The translations under genes were made by a program, and so were the position numbers. From contig NZ_MTBC01000001.1 of assembly GCF_002072105.2 (NCBI RefSeq), forward strand, positions 496,001 through 560,000: a stretch of 64,000 bases of DNA, in the 5' to 3' direction. The DNA is from Croceivirga radicis (lineage in GTDB: Bacteria > Bacteroidota > Bacteroidia > Flavobacteriales > Flavobacteriaceae). The notes below the pieces were generated by a model. It did no database searches and was not told where the DNA came from. It was given only the letters and a program-made list of their open reading frames with translations. Shown here one piece after another: positions 1 to 9,689 of the stretch; within the stretch, counting starts at the first letter, position 1, and each line of letters starts with the position of its first letter.

Positions 1-2314
1 TATTTACCCCTCCAAAGTTAGCTCTTGAACCAGGACCAGTGGTAGTGAATTGTGGACCTGCTAAGTTCAAGTTTTCTATGTTTAGACCTGTTATAGTAGT
101 ATTGCTTAATAATTCTCCAGAAATGGTAAAGCCACCTGGCAACCTTTGGTCTACTGCAATACTTGCTTTAAAGGTTTGTGGAAGTTTTAAATCTTCTGCT
201 AATAAATCTATATTCCCTTGGAAAAGATCATCTTCTCTAAACTGAGAATTAACATCAGGATTGAAAGATGGTACATTGTTAATATCACCTTCATTTCTTG
301 GTCTAAAAATCCTAGTATTGGCAACGTTATTACCAGTATTATTATACGCGCCACCTGGCCATACTAATGGCATTCTAGAAGTGAAGATACCTAAACCACC
401 TCTAATTTGCGTTTTCTTATTTCCCTTTACGTCCCAATTAAAACCTAATCTAGGAGAAAAATGAGCAGAAGTTTTTGGACCTTTACCCACTCTTGCACCC
501 TGTAAATCTTTACCGTTTGCTTCTAACAAATTAACGCCTCTTGTGTTAAAATCTTCGTTACCACGACCGTCGTCCCAAATTGGAAAGTCAAAACGAACAC
601 CCATGGAAAATTTGAAGTTATCTGAAAGCTGTACTTCGTCTTGAGCATAAAAACCTAATTGTAAAAGATTAAATTCCGCAGCACCTACAGATTCATCTCC
701 CGTGCCTCCTAAAACAGAATAACTACTTCTGTACTCATTGGCATCGTCATCATAGAAATCTTGCAATGTGTTATAGGTATACTCTCCAAAGTTTCTACCA
801 AAGAATACATTAAGAACATCACTATATTCATTATGGGTACCTAAAGTTATATTATGCCTTCCAGAATAAATTTCAAAGTTATTGGTAAGCGTAAATATAT
901 CTTGCTCTAATAGGTTAGCTGTTGAAAACGGCTCGGAACCAGCAAAGATTCTGGCATCACCATCGTTAATTTCCAATGTTGGGAATGGACTTCCAGATAT
1001 ACCTCTATCATCCCTTACCCTTGTGTAACCTAAAATTAAATTGTTAGCAAATTTGTTGCCAAATGTAGAATTCAATTCTAATGAGGCTGTATTTGAAGTT
1101 GATTCGAAAATCTGTCCAGCATTACTAAAATTAATTGTAGAACTGGTTGACCTACCAATACCATAAAAATCAGCATTAACATAGTTGTTTCTAAATGATA
1201 ACTTATGATTCTCATTAATATTCCAATCTAATCTTAATGTTAACTTATTACTTTCTAAAGTTCTAGTATTTGCATCAAAAGTTCCTGGATTGTAACCATA
1301 CTCTGAAATAAGGTAATCCCTAAAAGCATTAAGACCGGTAAGACCAGCATCGCCATCATAAGTTCCTTCAAAGGGTTGAGGCGTTTCATCATCTTGTCTT
1401 TCGTAGTTTAAAAAGAAGAACAATTTATCCTTAACAAGTGGTCCTCCTATACTTAAACCGTAAGTTTGAGCCGTAAAATCTGGTAATTTTGTTCTGTCAT
1501 CATCTTCTCTTCCAGGAGTTTTTCCTGCCAAATCTTGATTTCTGAAAAGATAATAAGCTGTGCCCGAAAATTCGTTAGTACCAGATTTGGTTATAGCATT
1601 GATAGCACCACCCGCAAAACCACCAAGTTTTACGTCATATGGAGCAACGTTTACTTGAAAAGATTCAATTGCATCTATTGATATTGGGTTTACTCCTGTT
1701 TGGCCACCGTTAGTTCCTGATCCCGAAAGACCAAAAACATCATTGTTTACGGCACCATCAACATAAAGTGCATTGTATCTATTGTTTTGACCGGCAATAG
1801 AAATTTCATTGTCATCTCTAATTTGAGCTTCTGGAGTTAAACGAGCAAAGTCAGCTATAGATCTTGATACGTTAGGTAAAGCGGTAACTTTTTCATTACT
1901 GATGTTAGTTGATGACCCTGTTTTGTTTGAATCAAATATACCGCCAGTTTGTGCGGTAACAACTATTTCGTCAAGTGCTGTTGCATTTTCGCTTAGTTGT
2001 CTACTTATACGCTCGGATTGACCTAAATTAAGATAGATACCTTCCAATACGTCTTCATTGAAACCAACATAGGAAATAGTAACCTTGTAAGGACCTCCAA
2101 TTCGCATTCCGGAAATACGGTAAAAGCCGTCAAAATCGGTAGCGGCACCATAAGTTGTTCCAGATGGAGTGTGTATAGCTACAACGCTAGCTCCCGGCAA
2201 GGGTTCTCCTTGTGCATCTGTAATTTGTCCGCCTAAAGAGGAAGTTGTAACCCCTTGGGCAAAAGCTATAGTGGTGATAAAAATCGCCACTAATGCCATG
2301 TAGAATTTTTTCAT
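1..2314 (-). CDS. TonB-dependent receptor, Oar-like (3' end outside window)
   Basis: Outer-membrane TonB-dependent receptor. The reverse strand reads open from ATG at 2314 to the window edge, about 771 codons, so the C-terminal part of the barrel is missing. A signal peptide (MKKFYMALVAIFITT, ending near AFAQG) is followed by a carboxypeptidase-regulatory-like domain (GGQITDAQGEPLPGASVVAI), a TonB-box-like stretch (ALDEIVVTAQ) and a plug domain. The plug has NNRYNALYVDGAVNDVFG and a GGFAGGAINAITKSGTNEFSG region. This arrangement fits the large Oar/OmpA-like TonB receptors of Bacteroidota, usually about 1000 residues. The substrate cannot be told from sequence. It is transcribed alone, away from pgi. 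Confidence 0.9.
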   Translation of the reverse strand, partial: MKKFYMALVAIFITTIAFAQGVTTSSLGGQITDAQGEPLPGASVVAIHTPSGTTYGAATDFDGFYRISGMRIGGPYKVTISYVGFNEDVLEGIYLNLGQSERISRQLSENATALDEIVVTAQTGGIFDSNKTGSSTNISNEKVTALPNVSRSIADFARLTPEAQIRDDNEISIAGQNNRYNALYVDGAVNNDVFGLSGSGTNGGQTGVNPISIDAIESFQVNVAPYDVKLGGFAGGAINAITKSGTNEFSGTAYYLFRNQDLAGKTPGREDDDRTKLPDFTAQTYGLSIGGPLVKDKLFFFLNYERQDDETPQPFEGTYDGDAGLTGLNAFRDYLISEYGYNPGTFDANTRTLESNKLTLRLDWNINENHKLSFRNNYVNADFYGIGRSTSSTINFSNAGQIFESTSNTASLELNSTFGNKFANNLILGYTRVRDDRGISGSPFPTLEINDGDARIFAGSEPFSTANLLEQDIFTLTNNFEIYSGRHNITLGTHNEYSDVLNVFFGRNFGEYTYNTLQDFYDDDANEYRSSYSVLGGTGDESVGAAEFNLLQLGFYAQDEVQLSDNFKFSMGVRFDFPIWDDGRGNEDFNTRGVNLLEANGKDLQGARVGKGPKTSAHFSPRLGFNWDVKGNKKTQIRGGLGIFTSRMPLVWPGGAYNNTGNNVANTRIFRPRNEGDINNVPSFNPDVNSQFREDDLFQGNIDLLAEDLKLPQTFKASIAVDQRLPGGFTISGELLSNTTITGLNIENLNLAGPQFTTTGPGSRANFGGVN

Positions 2315-2346
2315 TTTAAAAATGTTTAATTGTTCAATTAGCACTG

Positions 2347-2354
2347 CAAAAGTG
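2347..2354 (-). promoter_or_regulatory. Probable -7 box of the Oar-like receptor
   Basis: Read on the minus strand the box is CACTTTTG followed by CAG, one mismatch from the Bacteroidota consensus TAnnTTTG. It lies about 33 nt upstream of the ATG at 2314. It sits inside a small inverted repeat (GCACT / AGTGC, 2341-2355). No clear -33 TTTG was found. Confidence 0.4.
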
Positions 2355-2416
2355 CTGCATTATCCTTTTACCATTGTTAACTAATCGTTAAGTTATGCAA
2401 TGTTTAAGCAAAAGAA

Positions 2417-2439
2417 AAGCCCTTGATTTTCAAGGGCTT
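2417..2439 (-). terminator. Terminator downstream of pgi
   Basis: Perfect 10-bp stem AAGCCCTTGA / TCAAGGGCTT with a 3-nt loop. On the minus strand it is followed by a T-rich tail (TTTTCTTTTG). It ends the pgi transcription unit. Confidence 0.85.
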
Positions 2440-2469
2440 ATAGTTAACTGTTATTTTTTAAAAAATCAT

Positions 2470-4107
2470 CTAATTCTTAAATTTTTGTAAAAGCTGCATT
2501 GTAGAGGTGTCATGTTTGGTAATCTCTGAATTTTCGATGTCTTTTAATATGGTTTTGGCAAGTTGCTTGCCCAATTCTACGCCCCATTGATCATAGCTAA
2601 AAATGTTCCAAATTACACCTTGCACAAAGATTCTATGCTCATATAAAGCAACTAATGCACCCAAAGATTTAGGTGTTAATTGGTCTATTAAAATAGTAGT
2701 GGTAGGTTTATTGCCTTCAAATACCTTAAAAGGAGCAAGTTTATTTATTTCATTTTCTTCCAATCCCTGTGCTTTAAGCTCCGTGGTAACCTCGGTAAAC
2801 GTTTTACCATTCATTAAGGCTTCTGTTTGTGCAAAAAAATTGGCCATTAATTTATTATGGTGGTCTGTTTTGCCATGTAGGGACCTTTTATAACCTATAA
2901 AATCCGCAGGAATTAACTTTGTACCTTGGTGTATAAGTTGAAAAAAGGCATGTTGTGAATTGGTGCCTGGCTCTCCCCATACAATATTTCCTGTTTGATA
3001 GGTGGTGGCATTTCCAAATCGGTCTACACTTTTACCATTGCTTTCCATAATGCCTTGTTGTAAATAGGCAGGTAATCTATGTAAGTATTGTGTGTAGGGT
3101 ATTACTGCTTCTGTATCTGCACCAAAAAAGTTATTGTACCACACGGTCAATAACCCTAAAATTACAGGAAGGTTATCTTCTAATGCAGCATCTTTAAAAT
3201 GGCTATCCATTTCTTGCGCACCATCTAATAAAGCTTCAAAATTGGTGTATCCTATTGCCAATGAAATAGACAAACCAACAGCACTCCATAAAGAGAACCT
3301 GCCACCTACCCAATCCCACATGGGAAAAACATTTTCATCTGCAATTCCAAATTGGTCTATCATTTTGGTATTGGTAGATACTGCGGCAAAGTGTAAAGCC
3401 ACATCTTTTTGCGTTGCGGTTTGCAAGAACCACTCTTTAATTGTTTCTGCGTTGCTTAACGTTTCTTGGGTGGTAAAAGATTTAGAAACAATTACAAACA
3501 AAGTGGTTTCTGGGTTTAATTCTTTTATTACCTCTTGTACATGATCACCGTCTACATTGCTTACAAAATGGGTTTTTAAATGATTTTTGTAATACTGTAA
3601 AGCTTCGGTTACCATTACTGGGCCTAAATCTGATCCACCAATTCCTATGTTTACAACATCTGTAAATGCCTTACCGGTATATCCTTTCTTTTCTCCAGAA
3701 ACAACCGCGTGGGTAAATGCTTTTATTTGCTCCCTTACTTGGTAAACTTCCGGAATTACGTTTTCACCATCAACCTTTGCAATTGAAGTCTTTTTAGACC
3801 TTAGGGCGGTGTGTAGCACGGCTCTACCCTCTGTTTCATTGATGATGTCGCCAGAGAAATAAGCATTTATGGCATCTTTTAACTTTACTTCATTGGCTAG
3901 ATCTAAAAGTAATTTTTTGGTTTCCGTGTTAATTCTGTTTTTAGAATAATCCACAAAAAAATCGTTCCAAGTAAGACTCAATTCCTTAGCCCTATCTGGG
4001 TTGGTTGTGAATAAATCTTTTAAATGGGTGTCTTTTAGGGTGTTAAAATGGGCTTTTAATGCGTTCCAGGCATTTGTGTTTTCTGGATTAATTTTGGGTA
4101 AGGCCAT
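2470..4107 (-). CDS. pgi: Glucose-6-phosphate isomerase
   Basis: Cytoplasmic glycolytic and gluconeogenic enzyme interconverting glucose-6-phosphate and fructose-6-phosphate. At 545 residues it has the usual length for the large bacterial/eukaryotic-type family. Visible signatures are the SIS phosphate-binding [20 protein letters not shown], the catalytic-Glu segment [19 protein letters not shown], and the C-terminal [17 protein letters not shown] with the catalytic lysine. The start overlaps the 3' end of the M23 lipoprotein gene by 20 bp, which implies translational coupling in one minus-strand operon. A strong terminator follows. Confidence 0.98.
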   Translation of the reverse strand: MALPKINPENTNAWNALKAHFNTLKDTHLKDLFTTNPDRAKELSLTWNDFFVDYSKNRINTETKKLLLDLANEVKLKDAINAYFSGDIINETEGRAVLHTALRSKKTSIAKVDGENVIPEVYQVREQIKAFTHAVVSGEKKGYTGKAFTDVVNIGIGGSDLGPVMVTEALQYYKNHLKTHFVSNVDGDHVQEVIKELNPETTLFVIVSKSFTTQETLSNAETIKEWFLQTATQKDVALHFAAVSTNTKMIDQFGIADENVFPMWDWVGGRFSLWSAVGLSISLAIGYTNFEALLDGAQEMDSHFKDAALEDNLPVILGLLTVWYNNFFGADTEAVIPYTQYLHRLPAYLQQGIMESNGKSVDRFGNATTYQTGNIVWGEPGTNSQHAFFQLIHQGTKLIPADFIGYKRSLHGKTDHHNKLMANFFAQTEALMNGKTFTEVTTELKAQGLEENEINKLAPFKVFEGNKPTTTILIDQLTPKSLGALVALYEHRIFVQGVIWNIFSYDQWGVELGKQLAKTILKDIENSEITKHDTSTMQLLQKFKN

Positions 4108-5383
4108 TAGTGTTTTCGTTGTATGTGATTAAATCTTCCTTTTCTGATTTTGCAGATGCATCTAAAGCATCTAATTGTGCTCTTAGCGGTTTAATATGCT
4201 CAAAGTACTTTGGCTGTAACGAATCTTTAATAGGTTCTGCCGTGGGCAATTTTTCTCTAAGGGGGTCTACTTGTTTGCCATTTTTCCAAAAACGGTAACA
4301 AACATGTGGGCCACCGGTATTACCGGTCATACCTACCCAGCCAATAACATCTCCCTGTCGTACAAATTCGCCTTTTTTAACTTTTTGCGATTTCATGTGC
4401 AGGTACTGGGTGGCATAGATACTATTGTGTTTTATTTTAACATACTTACCATTACCTCCTCTACGGGTAGATTCTGTCACCGTCCCATCTGCGGTGGCAA
4501 CAATTGGGGTGCCTATAGGTGCGGCGTAATCTGTGCCTCTGTGTGGTCTAACCTTATAGCCATAATAAGCAATTCTGCGTTTTAAATTGTATCTAGAACT
4601 TAAACGATATCCAAATTTAATAGGAGCTTTTAAAAAAGTGCTTCTTAAATTATTGGCGTCTTGATCAAAGTAATCTTCTATGTTTTTAATAGAATCCGTT
4701 ACGTATGGAAAGGCGTATATAGGTCTACCCTTGTGCTCAAAATAAGCTGCTTTTATTGGTCCGCTCCCAGCATACAACGTATCGTTAATATATCTTTCGT
4801 CATATATAATCTTAAACTTATCCCCGGCATCTAACCTAAAAAAATCAATGGTCCAAGCATAGACCTCAGATAACTTAATAGTCATTACATAGTCTACCCC
4901 CAAACTATCAAGGGTTTGGCTAAGACTGCTATTTATGGTCCCGGCTACTTCTCGCTCTACAAACCGAACCGGTTTTTTCCCGGTATAGGCTTTTACCGAA
5001 TCTCTTAAGTCTACCACCGTATAATTTATACGGTCATTTTGATAAATAAATACTTCGGCTTTTTCTAAGGTATCCTTGGATTTTAGAATTAAATAGGGTT
5101 TGCCAACCATTATTCGTCTCACATCAAACGTGTCCTTGTATTTTTCGGTTACGGTATAAATTTTAGGATAGTCAACATGGTTTTTTAACATGAGTTCTCC
5201 AAAACTATCTCCGCTCCTTATCGTATCTTCCACAACATTGAACTCGTCAAAGTTAAATCCGTAAGGTCTCTTGATAGGTATTTCCTCAGGTTCTTCAAAA
5301 GCAGTGGTTTCAACTTCTTTTTTGTCTGCTTTACAAGCAATTAAAAGCACTATTGCCAGAACTGTTGCCCAATATTTATACAT
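4088..5383 (-). CDS. M23 family peptidase-like lipoprotein with altered zinc site
   Basis: Probable cell-wall endopeptidase or regulator anchored as a lipoprotein: the N-terminus has a hydrophobic stretch and lipobox LLIAC, Cys17. The C-terminal LytM/M23 domain spans roughly residues 255-375. It has the first zinc motif HRGTD (H281, D285) and a YLHM histidine (H329). The final HxH motif, normally GPHLHYE, reads GPHVCYR, so H360 is kept but the second histidine (zinc ligand in LytM) is Cys362. The N-terminal 250 residues match the long OapA/LysM-like region seen in flavobacterial M23 proteins. The gene sits between tryptophan dioxygenase (5-bp gap) and pgi (overlap). Catalytic activity is uncertain. 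Confidence 0.85.
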   Translation of the reverse strand: MYKYWATVLAIVLLIACKADKKEVETTAFEEPEEIPIKRPYGFNFDEFNVVEDTIRSGDSFGELMLKNHVDYPKIYTVTEKYKDTFDVRRIMVGKPYLILKSKDTLEKAEVFIYQNDRINYTVVDLRDSVKAYTGKKPVRFVEREVAGTINSSLSQTLDSLGVDYVMTIKLSEVYAWTIDFFRLDAGDKFKIIYDERYINDTLYAGSGPIKAAYFEHKGRPIYAFPYVTDSIKNIEDYFDQDANNLRSTFLKAPIKFGYRLSSRYNLKRRIAYYGYKVRPHRGTDYAAPIGTPIVATADGTVTESTRRGGNGKYVKIKHNSIYATQYLHMKSQKVKKGEFVRQGDVIGWVGMTGNTGGPHVCYRFWKNGKQVDPLREKLPTAEPIKDSLQPKYFEHIKPLRAQLDALDASAKSEKEDLITYNENTNGLTQN

Positions 5384-5388
5384 AAACC

Positions 5389-6354
5389 TTACTTGTGTTT
5401 TTTTGGGTTAAATTGGTGTTCTACCCATTCTTTGCCCCAATCTTCGATTTCTTTTTGCGAATACAAATTTGGGAAAAATATTATTTTCTGAAAACTTGGT
5501 GGTAAATAGGCTTTCCAATTGGTGCCTCCTGTAGCATCTATTGTTTCTTTATCCTTGGATAAATATCTATAAGCAGACCCCATGTGCATTAAGGGCCAAT
5601 TTACATTGGCGTTTATATCTAGTTTTTTCAAAGCTTTTATAAGTGCCGTGTTTTGCTTGTCCTTTTCAGGTAAATTTTGGTATTTATGATAAATTGTTTT
5701 GCCTTTTACTTGGTTGGCAATACGTAAAAATCTTGGTGTGTACCTAAACTCGAACTGTTTTAAGGTAAGGGTCTTTTCTCCTGTTTTAATATCCGTAGCG
5801 CCCTTTTTCCAATAAATATGTTCAAAAAGTGTTTCTATGCTGCTGTTGCTGGTATAGGTGTTTCTTTCTGTGTGGTGAATTAAATTTTCTAATGGAGTGG
5901 CATAAAGTTCAATCATTCTATACTGCGCAGATTGAAAACCGCTTGCGGGCAATAATGCCATACGGTAACGCAGAAATTGTTCGCGTTGCATACCATTGAT
6001 CATAATACTAAACGAAGAAATTAATGCTTTGTAGTAGTTGTTGATTCTTTCTACCCTTTCAATAAAGAATTCATTTTGGTTAGAACGGTCTTCTACCAGT
6101 TGTTTTTCTTCATGTAAGATAAGCTTAAAATAGAGCTCCGTAATTTGGTGGTACATAATAAATATTTCCTCATCTGGGAAATGTGTTCTAGGTACCTGAA
6201 GGCTCAATAAGGTGTCTAAATGTATATAGTCCCAGTACGTTAAATAACGTTGGTAAAGTAAACCGTCTAAATAGGAGCTTAAATCTTGACCGGAGTCTTT
6301 AAATTTTTCTTCTAGTTTATTTATTTGGGATTGGATCTTCTCTTGGTTCTCCAT
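5389..6354 (-). CDS. Tryptophan 2,3-dioxygenase family protein
   Basis: Heme enzyme family that opens the indole ring of L-tryptophan to N-formylkynurenine, the first step of the kynurenine route. Family signatures are LTYWDYIHLDTLLSLQ, the H69-containing YHQITELYFKLILHE segment, LLPASGFQSAQYRMIE, and the C-terminal MHMGSAYRYL whose histidine fits the heme ligand region, followed by ATGGTNW. At 321 residues it is slightly longer than the bacterial enzymes (about 280), with an extra N-terminal helix. No other kynurenine gene is adjacent. The operon neighbours are a DUF3108 protein (13-bp gap) and an M23 lipoprotein, so the context gives no pathway support. Confidence 0.88.
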   Translation of the reverse strand: MENQEKIQSQINKLEEKFKDSGQDLSSYLDGLLYQRYLTYWDYIHLDTLLSLQVPRTHFPDEEIFIMYHQITELYFKLILHEEKQLVEDRSNQNEFFIERVERINNYYKALISSFSIMINGMQREQFLRYRMALLPASGFQSAQYRMIELYATPLENLIHHTERNTYTSNSSIETLFEHIYWKKGATDIKTGEKTLTLKQFEFRYTPRFLRIANQVKGKTIYHKYQNLPEKDKQNTALIKALKKLDINANVNWPLMHMGSAYRYLSKDKETIDATGGTNWKAYLPPSFQKIIFFPNLYSQKEIEDWGKEWVEHQFNPKKHK

Positions 6355-6367
6355 TTTTAAATTTAAA

Positions 6368-7144
6368 TCAATCCATAATAATCTTGAACTGATTTCTTAA
6401 CCCGTTATAACCATCTAAATCTGCCTTAAGGGATCCAACGGCCAAATCAGCCTTAATGCGGACCGGTATTTTGTTTAAATCATTGGTAACCCAAAGCGAA
6501 AGGCTTTCTTGTTCCTTAAAAACCCTACCAGACTGCACATAAGGTCTAAATTTAAGACATTCTACTTTGCCGAACTTTGTTTTTAAGATTTCCTTACCTA
6601 AATATTTTAACTTGAACTGAAATACACCATCATCATCAAACAACATATCCATATTTAAGGTTTGGCCATCTTCAAAAGATTCAAAGTTGTATTTGCTTCT
6701 TAGATAGTATGCGGCAGAGATTAAATCTTGGATATTGTCATGAACAGGAAATTCCATTTTTTTCTTGTTCTTATTATCGGTAAGAAGGGCAGATTGCTTT
6801 TCGTAATCAAAATCTATTTCAATGTCTTTGGTGTAACCGCCTTCGTCTATTTTTCTAATAAATTTGTAGGGCTTGCCGTTGTTTTTGCTAAAATAACTTT
6901 CATAAGTATCATCTACCTTAAAAAATATACTGGCAAAGCCAGTGGTCTTCCCTTTGCCCACTACATGGTAGACCGGTTTACTGTTTAGGGTCTCTGATTT
7001 TAAATGAAGCGTGGCATAGCTGGCGTTTAAAAACCCATAATGAATCCTAAATTTTAGCCATTCACCAGATTTAAATGCGGGTGTGTCTTGTGCATTAATG
7101 CACAGAGTTGTGGACAGTAGAATTAAAAGAAAAAGATTTTTCAT
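6368..7144 (-). CDS. DUF3108 domain-containing exported protein
   Basis: Secreted or periplasmic protein of unknown function. The N-terminal hydrophobic stretch LFLLILLSTTLCINAQ is a clear signal peptide ending at a Gln typical for Flavobacteriia. The mature part carries the DUF3108 pattern: FKSGEWLKFRIHYGFLNASY near the start, then KVDDTYESYFS, and VECLKFRPYVQSGRVF near the C-terminus. The beta-rich fold resembles lipoprotein carriers, but no function is assigned. It is the first gene of the minus-strand run DUF3108, tryptophan dioxygenase, M23, pgi. Confidence 0.85.
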   Translation of the reverse strand: MKNLFLLILLSTTLCINAQDTPAFKSGEWLKFRIHYGFLNASYATLHLKSETLNSKPVYHVVGKGKTTGFASIFFKVDDTYESYFSKNNGKPYKFIRKIDEGGYTKDIEIDFDYEKQSALLTDNKNKKKMEFPVHDNIQDLISAAYYLRSKYNFESFEDGQTLNMDMLFDDDGVFQFKLKYLGKEILKTKFGKVECLKFRPYVQSGRVFKEQESLSLWVTNDLNKIPVRIKADLAVGSLKADLDGYNGLRNQFKIIMD

Positions 7145-7441
7145 AGCGGCAAATTCTATATTAAAGGTATTAAAACCAATGGTTTTGTAACGGTATTTAC
7201 AATTACTTAAACAAATCTTATACCAAAGTATTGTATAAAAAAAGCCCTGATGTATTCATCAGAGCTTTTCCTAAATAACCAACCAAACTTTAAATTATGA
7301 AAAACCAATACTTAAAGTTATAAGGGAACCACCCCTTATGCCAACAAAGATACGGTGTTGTTTGGGTTGCCATGTGGTATTTAACCAACTTTAACCAAAG
7401 TGTTGTTTTTTTTAGAATTCTTTATAAAAAATACTGCAAAA
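7145..7441. other. Intergenic region with three hairpins and an 8-codon ORF
   Basis: This gap separates the patatin gene stop from the DUF3108 start and is unusually structured. It holds a terminator-like hairpin (7239-7270) and an inverted repeat AACTTTAA / TTAAAGTT (7286-7293 and 7312-7319). That repeat frames an 8-codon plus-strand ORF, MKNQYLKL (7297-7323). There is also a 7-bp hairpin ATAAGGG / CCCTTAT (7320-7339), and an ACTTT / AAAGT hairpin followed by a run of T near 7384-7412. The leader before the mini-ORF resembles those of flavobacterial secreted proteins. It may be a decayed gene start or a small RNA. Confidence 0.45.
7239..7270 (-). terminator. Terminator downstream of the patatin gene
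   Basis: Imperfect hairpin AAAGC(C)CTGATG / CATCAG(A)GCTTT with a short TATT loop. On the minus strand it runs into a stretch of T. It lies about 170 bp after the patatin stop, so it ends that unit after a long 3' tail, or belongs to a small RNA in the gap. Confidence 0.6.
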
Positions 7442-9688
7442 TTAGAACCAAAAGCCTACGCTAAAGAACAAATGGCTGTCGTTGCGTTGTGGTGTCCAGG
7501 AGTAATAGACCTGTACAGGACCAAGAAAAGACTCTAGACCATAACCAATACCAAAGCCAGTATAATCAGGAGCAGTGAACCATTCACCTGTTCTAAACAA
7601 GTCATCGTCTATATTGGCCATGTTAGCTTGTAGCAGTAAGTGGTTTTTTCTGGCAAATTCAAAGTCCAAATTAGCTTTGGCCTTAACAAAACTATTGCCC
7701 GTAAGACTTAAAAAGTCGTATCCCATAAAAGGGATCAAGTTATGTACCCTGTGGTTGCCAAAACCACCCATGATAAAATCAAAAGTTGCAATTCTAGAAG
7801 TTCCTAGTTTAAAGCCGCCTTCAGAATCTAAATTTATAGAGAGGTTGTGCGTAATTGGTAAGGCCACGCCCATTTGTGCTTTTGCAATGGCAAAGTCTTG
7901 AAAATCGCCTTTTAAATCTGGATTGTATACATAATAGTTTAGATTTCCGTTAAAATACAATCCTCTTGTTGGGAAATATTTATCGTCATAAGTGTCTAGC
8001 CTTAAGTTGGCAAACCCACTAAAATAATTGCTGTTTTCAAAGAAGATGCGGCCGTCTTTATTTTCTAAGGATTCATTTTCATCTACCAATTGTAAATTGT
8101 TGAACGTAGTAGTACTAAATCTAATGAACCTATGTTCTAATCCTGTTCTAAATGCAAATTCTTCGCGAACTACGGTTTGTAGGTAGATTTGGTTGGTAAG
8201 GTCTGAAAAGTCTAAATTGATTTCGCTAAGATTTTCACCACCGCTAATATTGAAGTTTTCTTGTATGATTTTAAAATCTACGGCTTCATCAAAAGTGTTG
8301 AACTTTGAATTTATTCCAAAACTCCAGTAGAAGCCTTTATCTATGTAATATTGAAAATTGTACCGGATGTGGTCTCCTAAGATAAAATCAAACGAACCTA
8401 CATCGTCCTTAAAAATTAAATTTTTACGTGTTAAGTTTATAAGCGCGGCACTTTTGTATAGGTCATCATAATGTGCGCCCATTTTAATAAACATCTTTGT
8501 GGGGTTTTCCTTTAAGTTTAATATTAAGTCTGTACCCAAGCCATTAGAAACCAACTTATAGCGTATAGCTTTAAAATTGCCTGTAGCAGCCATATTCCCC
8601 AGGCCTTGTTGTAGTCTTTTAAAGGTGATGGTATTGCCCAAGGTAAAACGTAATTTACCTTTAATATAACCCCTTGTGTAGCGTTCGTTACCCTTAATTA
8701 TTAACCGATTTATGGTTAAGCTATCCTTAGCTTTTTCTATAGGTTTTCGTTTGCTTGCACCTTGTAAATGAGCCACATCTTTGAGGTCTTGCAGTTTTAA
8801 CTCGGCAGCTTTTACACCCTCTGCTATAATGTTTTCTGTCTCCTCAAAATCAATTACGGTGTATTTTGCAATATTAGGTTTTATGTAAACATCTGTTTCT
8901 TCCCTTTTGGTGTTCATTTCGTTCACCGTACGGTAGTTGTTTATCTGAAATAAAATTTCGGTAGCAGAAGAAAGTGATTCTCTTTTTGCCAAATCATCTT
9001 GTACATCTATACCTATTATAATATCTGCCCCTTTTTTTCTTACCTCGTTTATTGGGTAGTTATTTACCACACCGCCATCTATTAAAATTTGGCCGTCAAT
9101 TTCAGATGGTTCAAAAAGAGAGGGCAATGTACCGCTGGCCATTATGGCTTCTGGCAAATACCCCTTATTCATTAATACGGGCTTGCCGGTTTCTATATTG
9201 GTGGCAATACAAATAAAGGGTATGGGTAGCTCATTAAAATCTTCTACATCTTTAACGTGGTATAGTAGTCTTATAAACTCGTTGTAAATGTTTTGTCCGC
9301 CAGAAATAGCTTCAGGAAAGCTTACTTTAAAATTATCAAAAGGTAAAGAAAGGGCATACCGTTCCGCATCGTCCTTTTCATAAAAGGTTTTAGCGTTTCT
9401 AGGTAAATTATCGGTAATTAATTGCGATAGGTTGGTGGTTTTAAAAATAGAATCCAACTCATTTGCTGTGTACCCTGCGGCATATAGTCCACCAATGATG
9501 GCTCCCATACTTGTGCCGCCAATGTAATCTATTTTAATCCCGGCTTCCTCTATTACTTTTAAAGCACCTATGTGTGCCATGCCTTTTGCGCCACCACCAC
9601 TTAAAACAAGGCCAACTTTTGGTTTTCTTTGAGACCAAATCAAACTTGAAATTAGCAATAAAAGAACCGTGCAATAGTGCTTACCCAT
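7442..9688 (-). CDS. Patatin-like phospholipase with outer-membrane barrel (PlpD-like)
   Basis: Probable surface or periplasmic lipid hydrolase of the type Vd autotransporter/PlpD class. A signal peptide is followed by the patatin domain at about residues 25-230. It has the oxyanion motif SGGGAKG, nucleophile elbow GTSMG (Ser60) and catalytic Asp in DGGVVNNYP. Residues about 325-400 form a POTRA-like segment (INRLIIKGNERYTRGYIKGK). The rest is a BamA/Omp85-type beta-barrel ending in an aromatic residue (SVGFWF). Length 748 is typical for the Bacteroidota form. It is one base from the uvrC stop, so they are probably co-transcribed. Confidence 0.92.
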   Translation of the reverse strand: MGKHYCTVLLLLISSLIWSQRKPKVGLVLSGGGAKGMAHIGALKVIEEAGIKIDYIGGTSMGAIIGGLYAAGYTANELDSIFKTTNLSQLITDNLPRNAKTFYEKDDAERYALSLPFDNFKVSFPEAISGGQNIYNEFIRLLYHVKDVEDFNELPIPFICIATNIETGKPVLMNKGYLPEAIMASGTLPSLFEPSEIDGQILIDGGVVNNYPINEVRKKGADIIIGIDVQDDLAKRESLSSATEILFQINNYRTVNEMNTKREETDVYIKPNIAKYTVIDFEETENIIAEGVKAAELKLQDLKDVAHLQGASKRKPIEKAKDSLTINRLIIKGNERYTRGYIKGKLRFTLGNTITFKRLQQGLGNMAATGNFKAIRYKLVSNGLGTDLILNLKENPTKMFIKMGAHYDDLYKSAALINLTRKNLIFKDDVGSFDFILGDHIRYNFQYYIDKGFYWSFGINSKFNTFDEAVDFKIIQENFNISGGENLSEINLDFSDLTNQIYLQTVVREEFAFRTGLEHRFIRFSTTTFNNLQLVDENESLENKDGRIFFENSNYFSGFANLRLDTYDDKYFPTRGLYFNGNLNYYVYNPDLKGDFQDFAIAKAQMGVALPITHNLSINLDSEGGFKLGTSRIATFDFIMGGFGNHRVHNLIPFMGYDFLSLTGNSFVKAKANLDFEFARKNHLLLQANMANIDDDLFRTGEWFTAPDYTGFGIGYGLESFLGPVQVYYSWTPQRNDSHLFFSVGFWF

Positions 9689-9689
9689 A

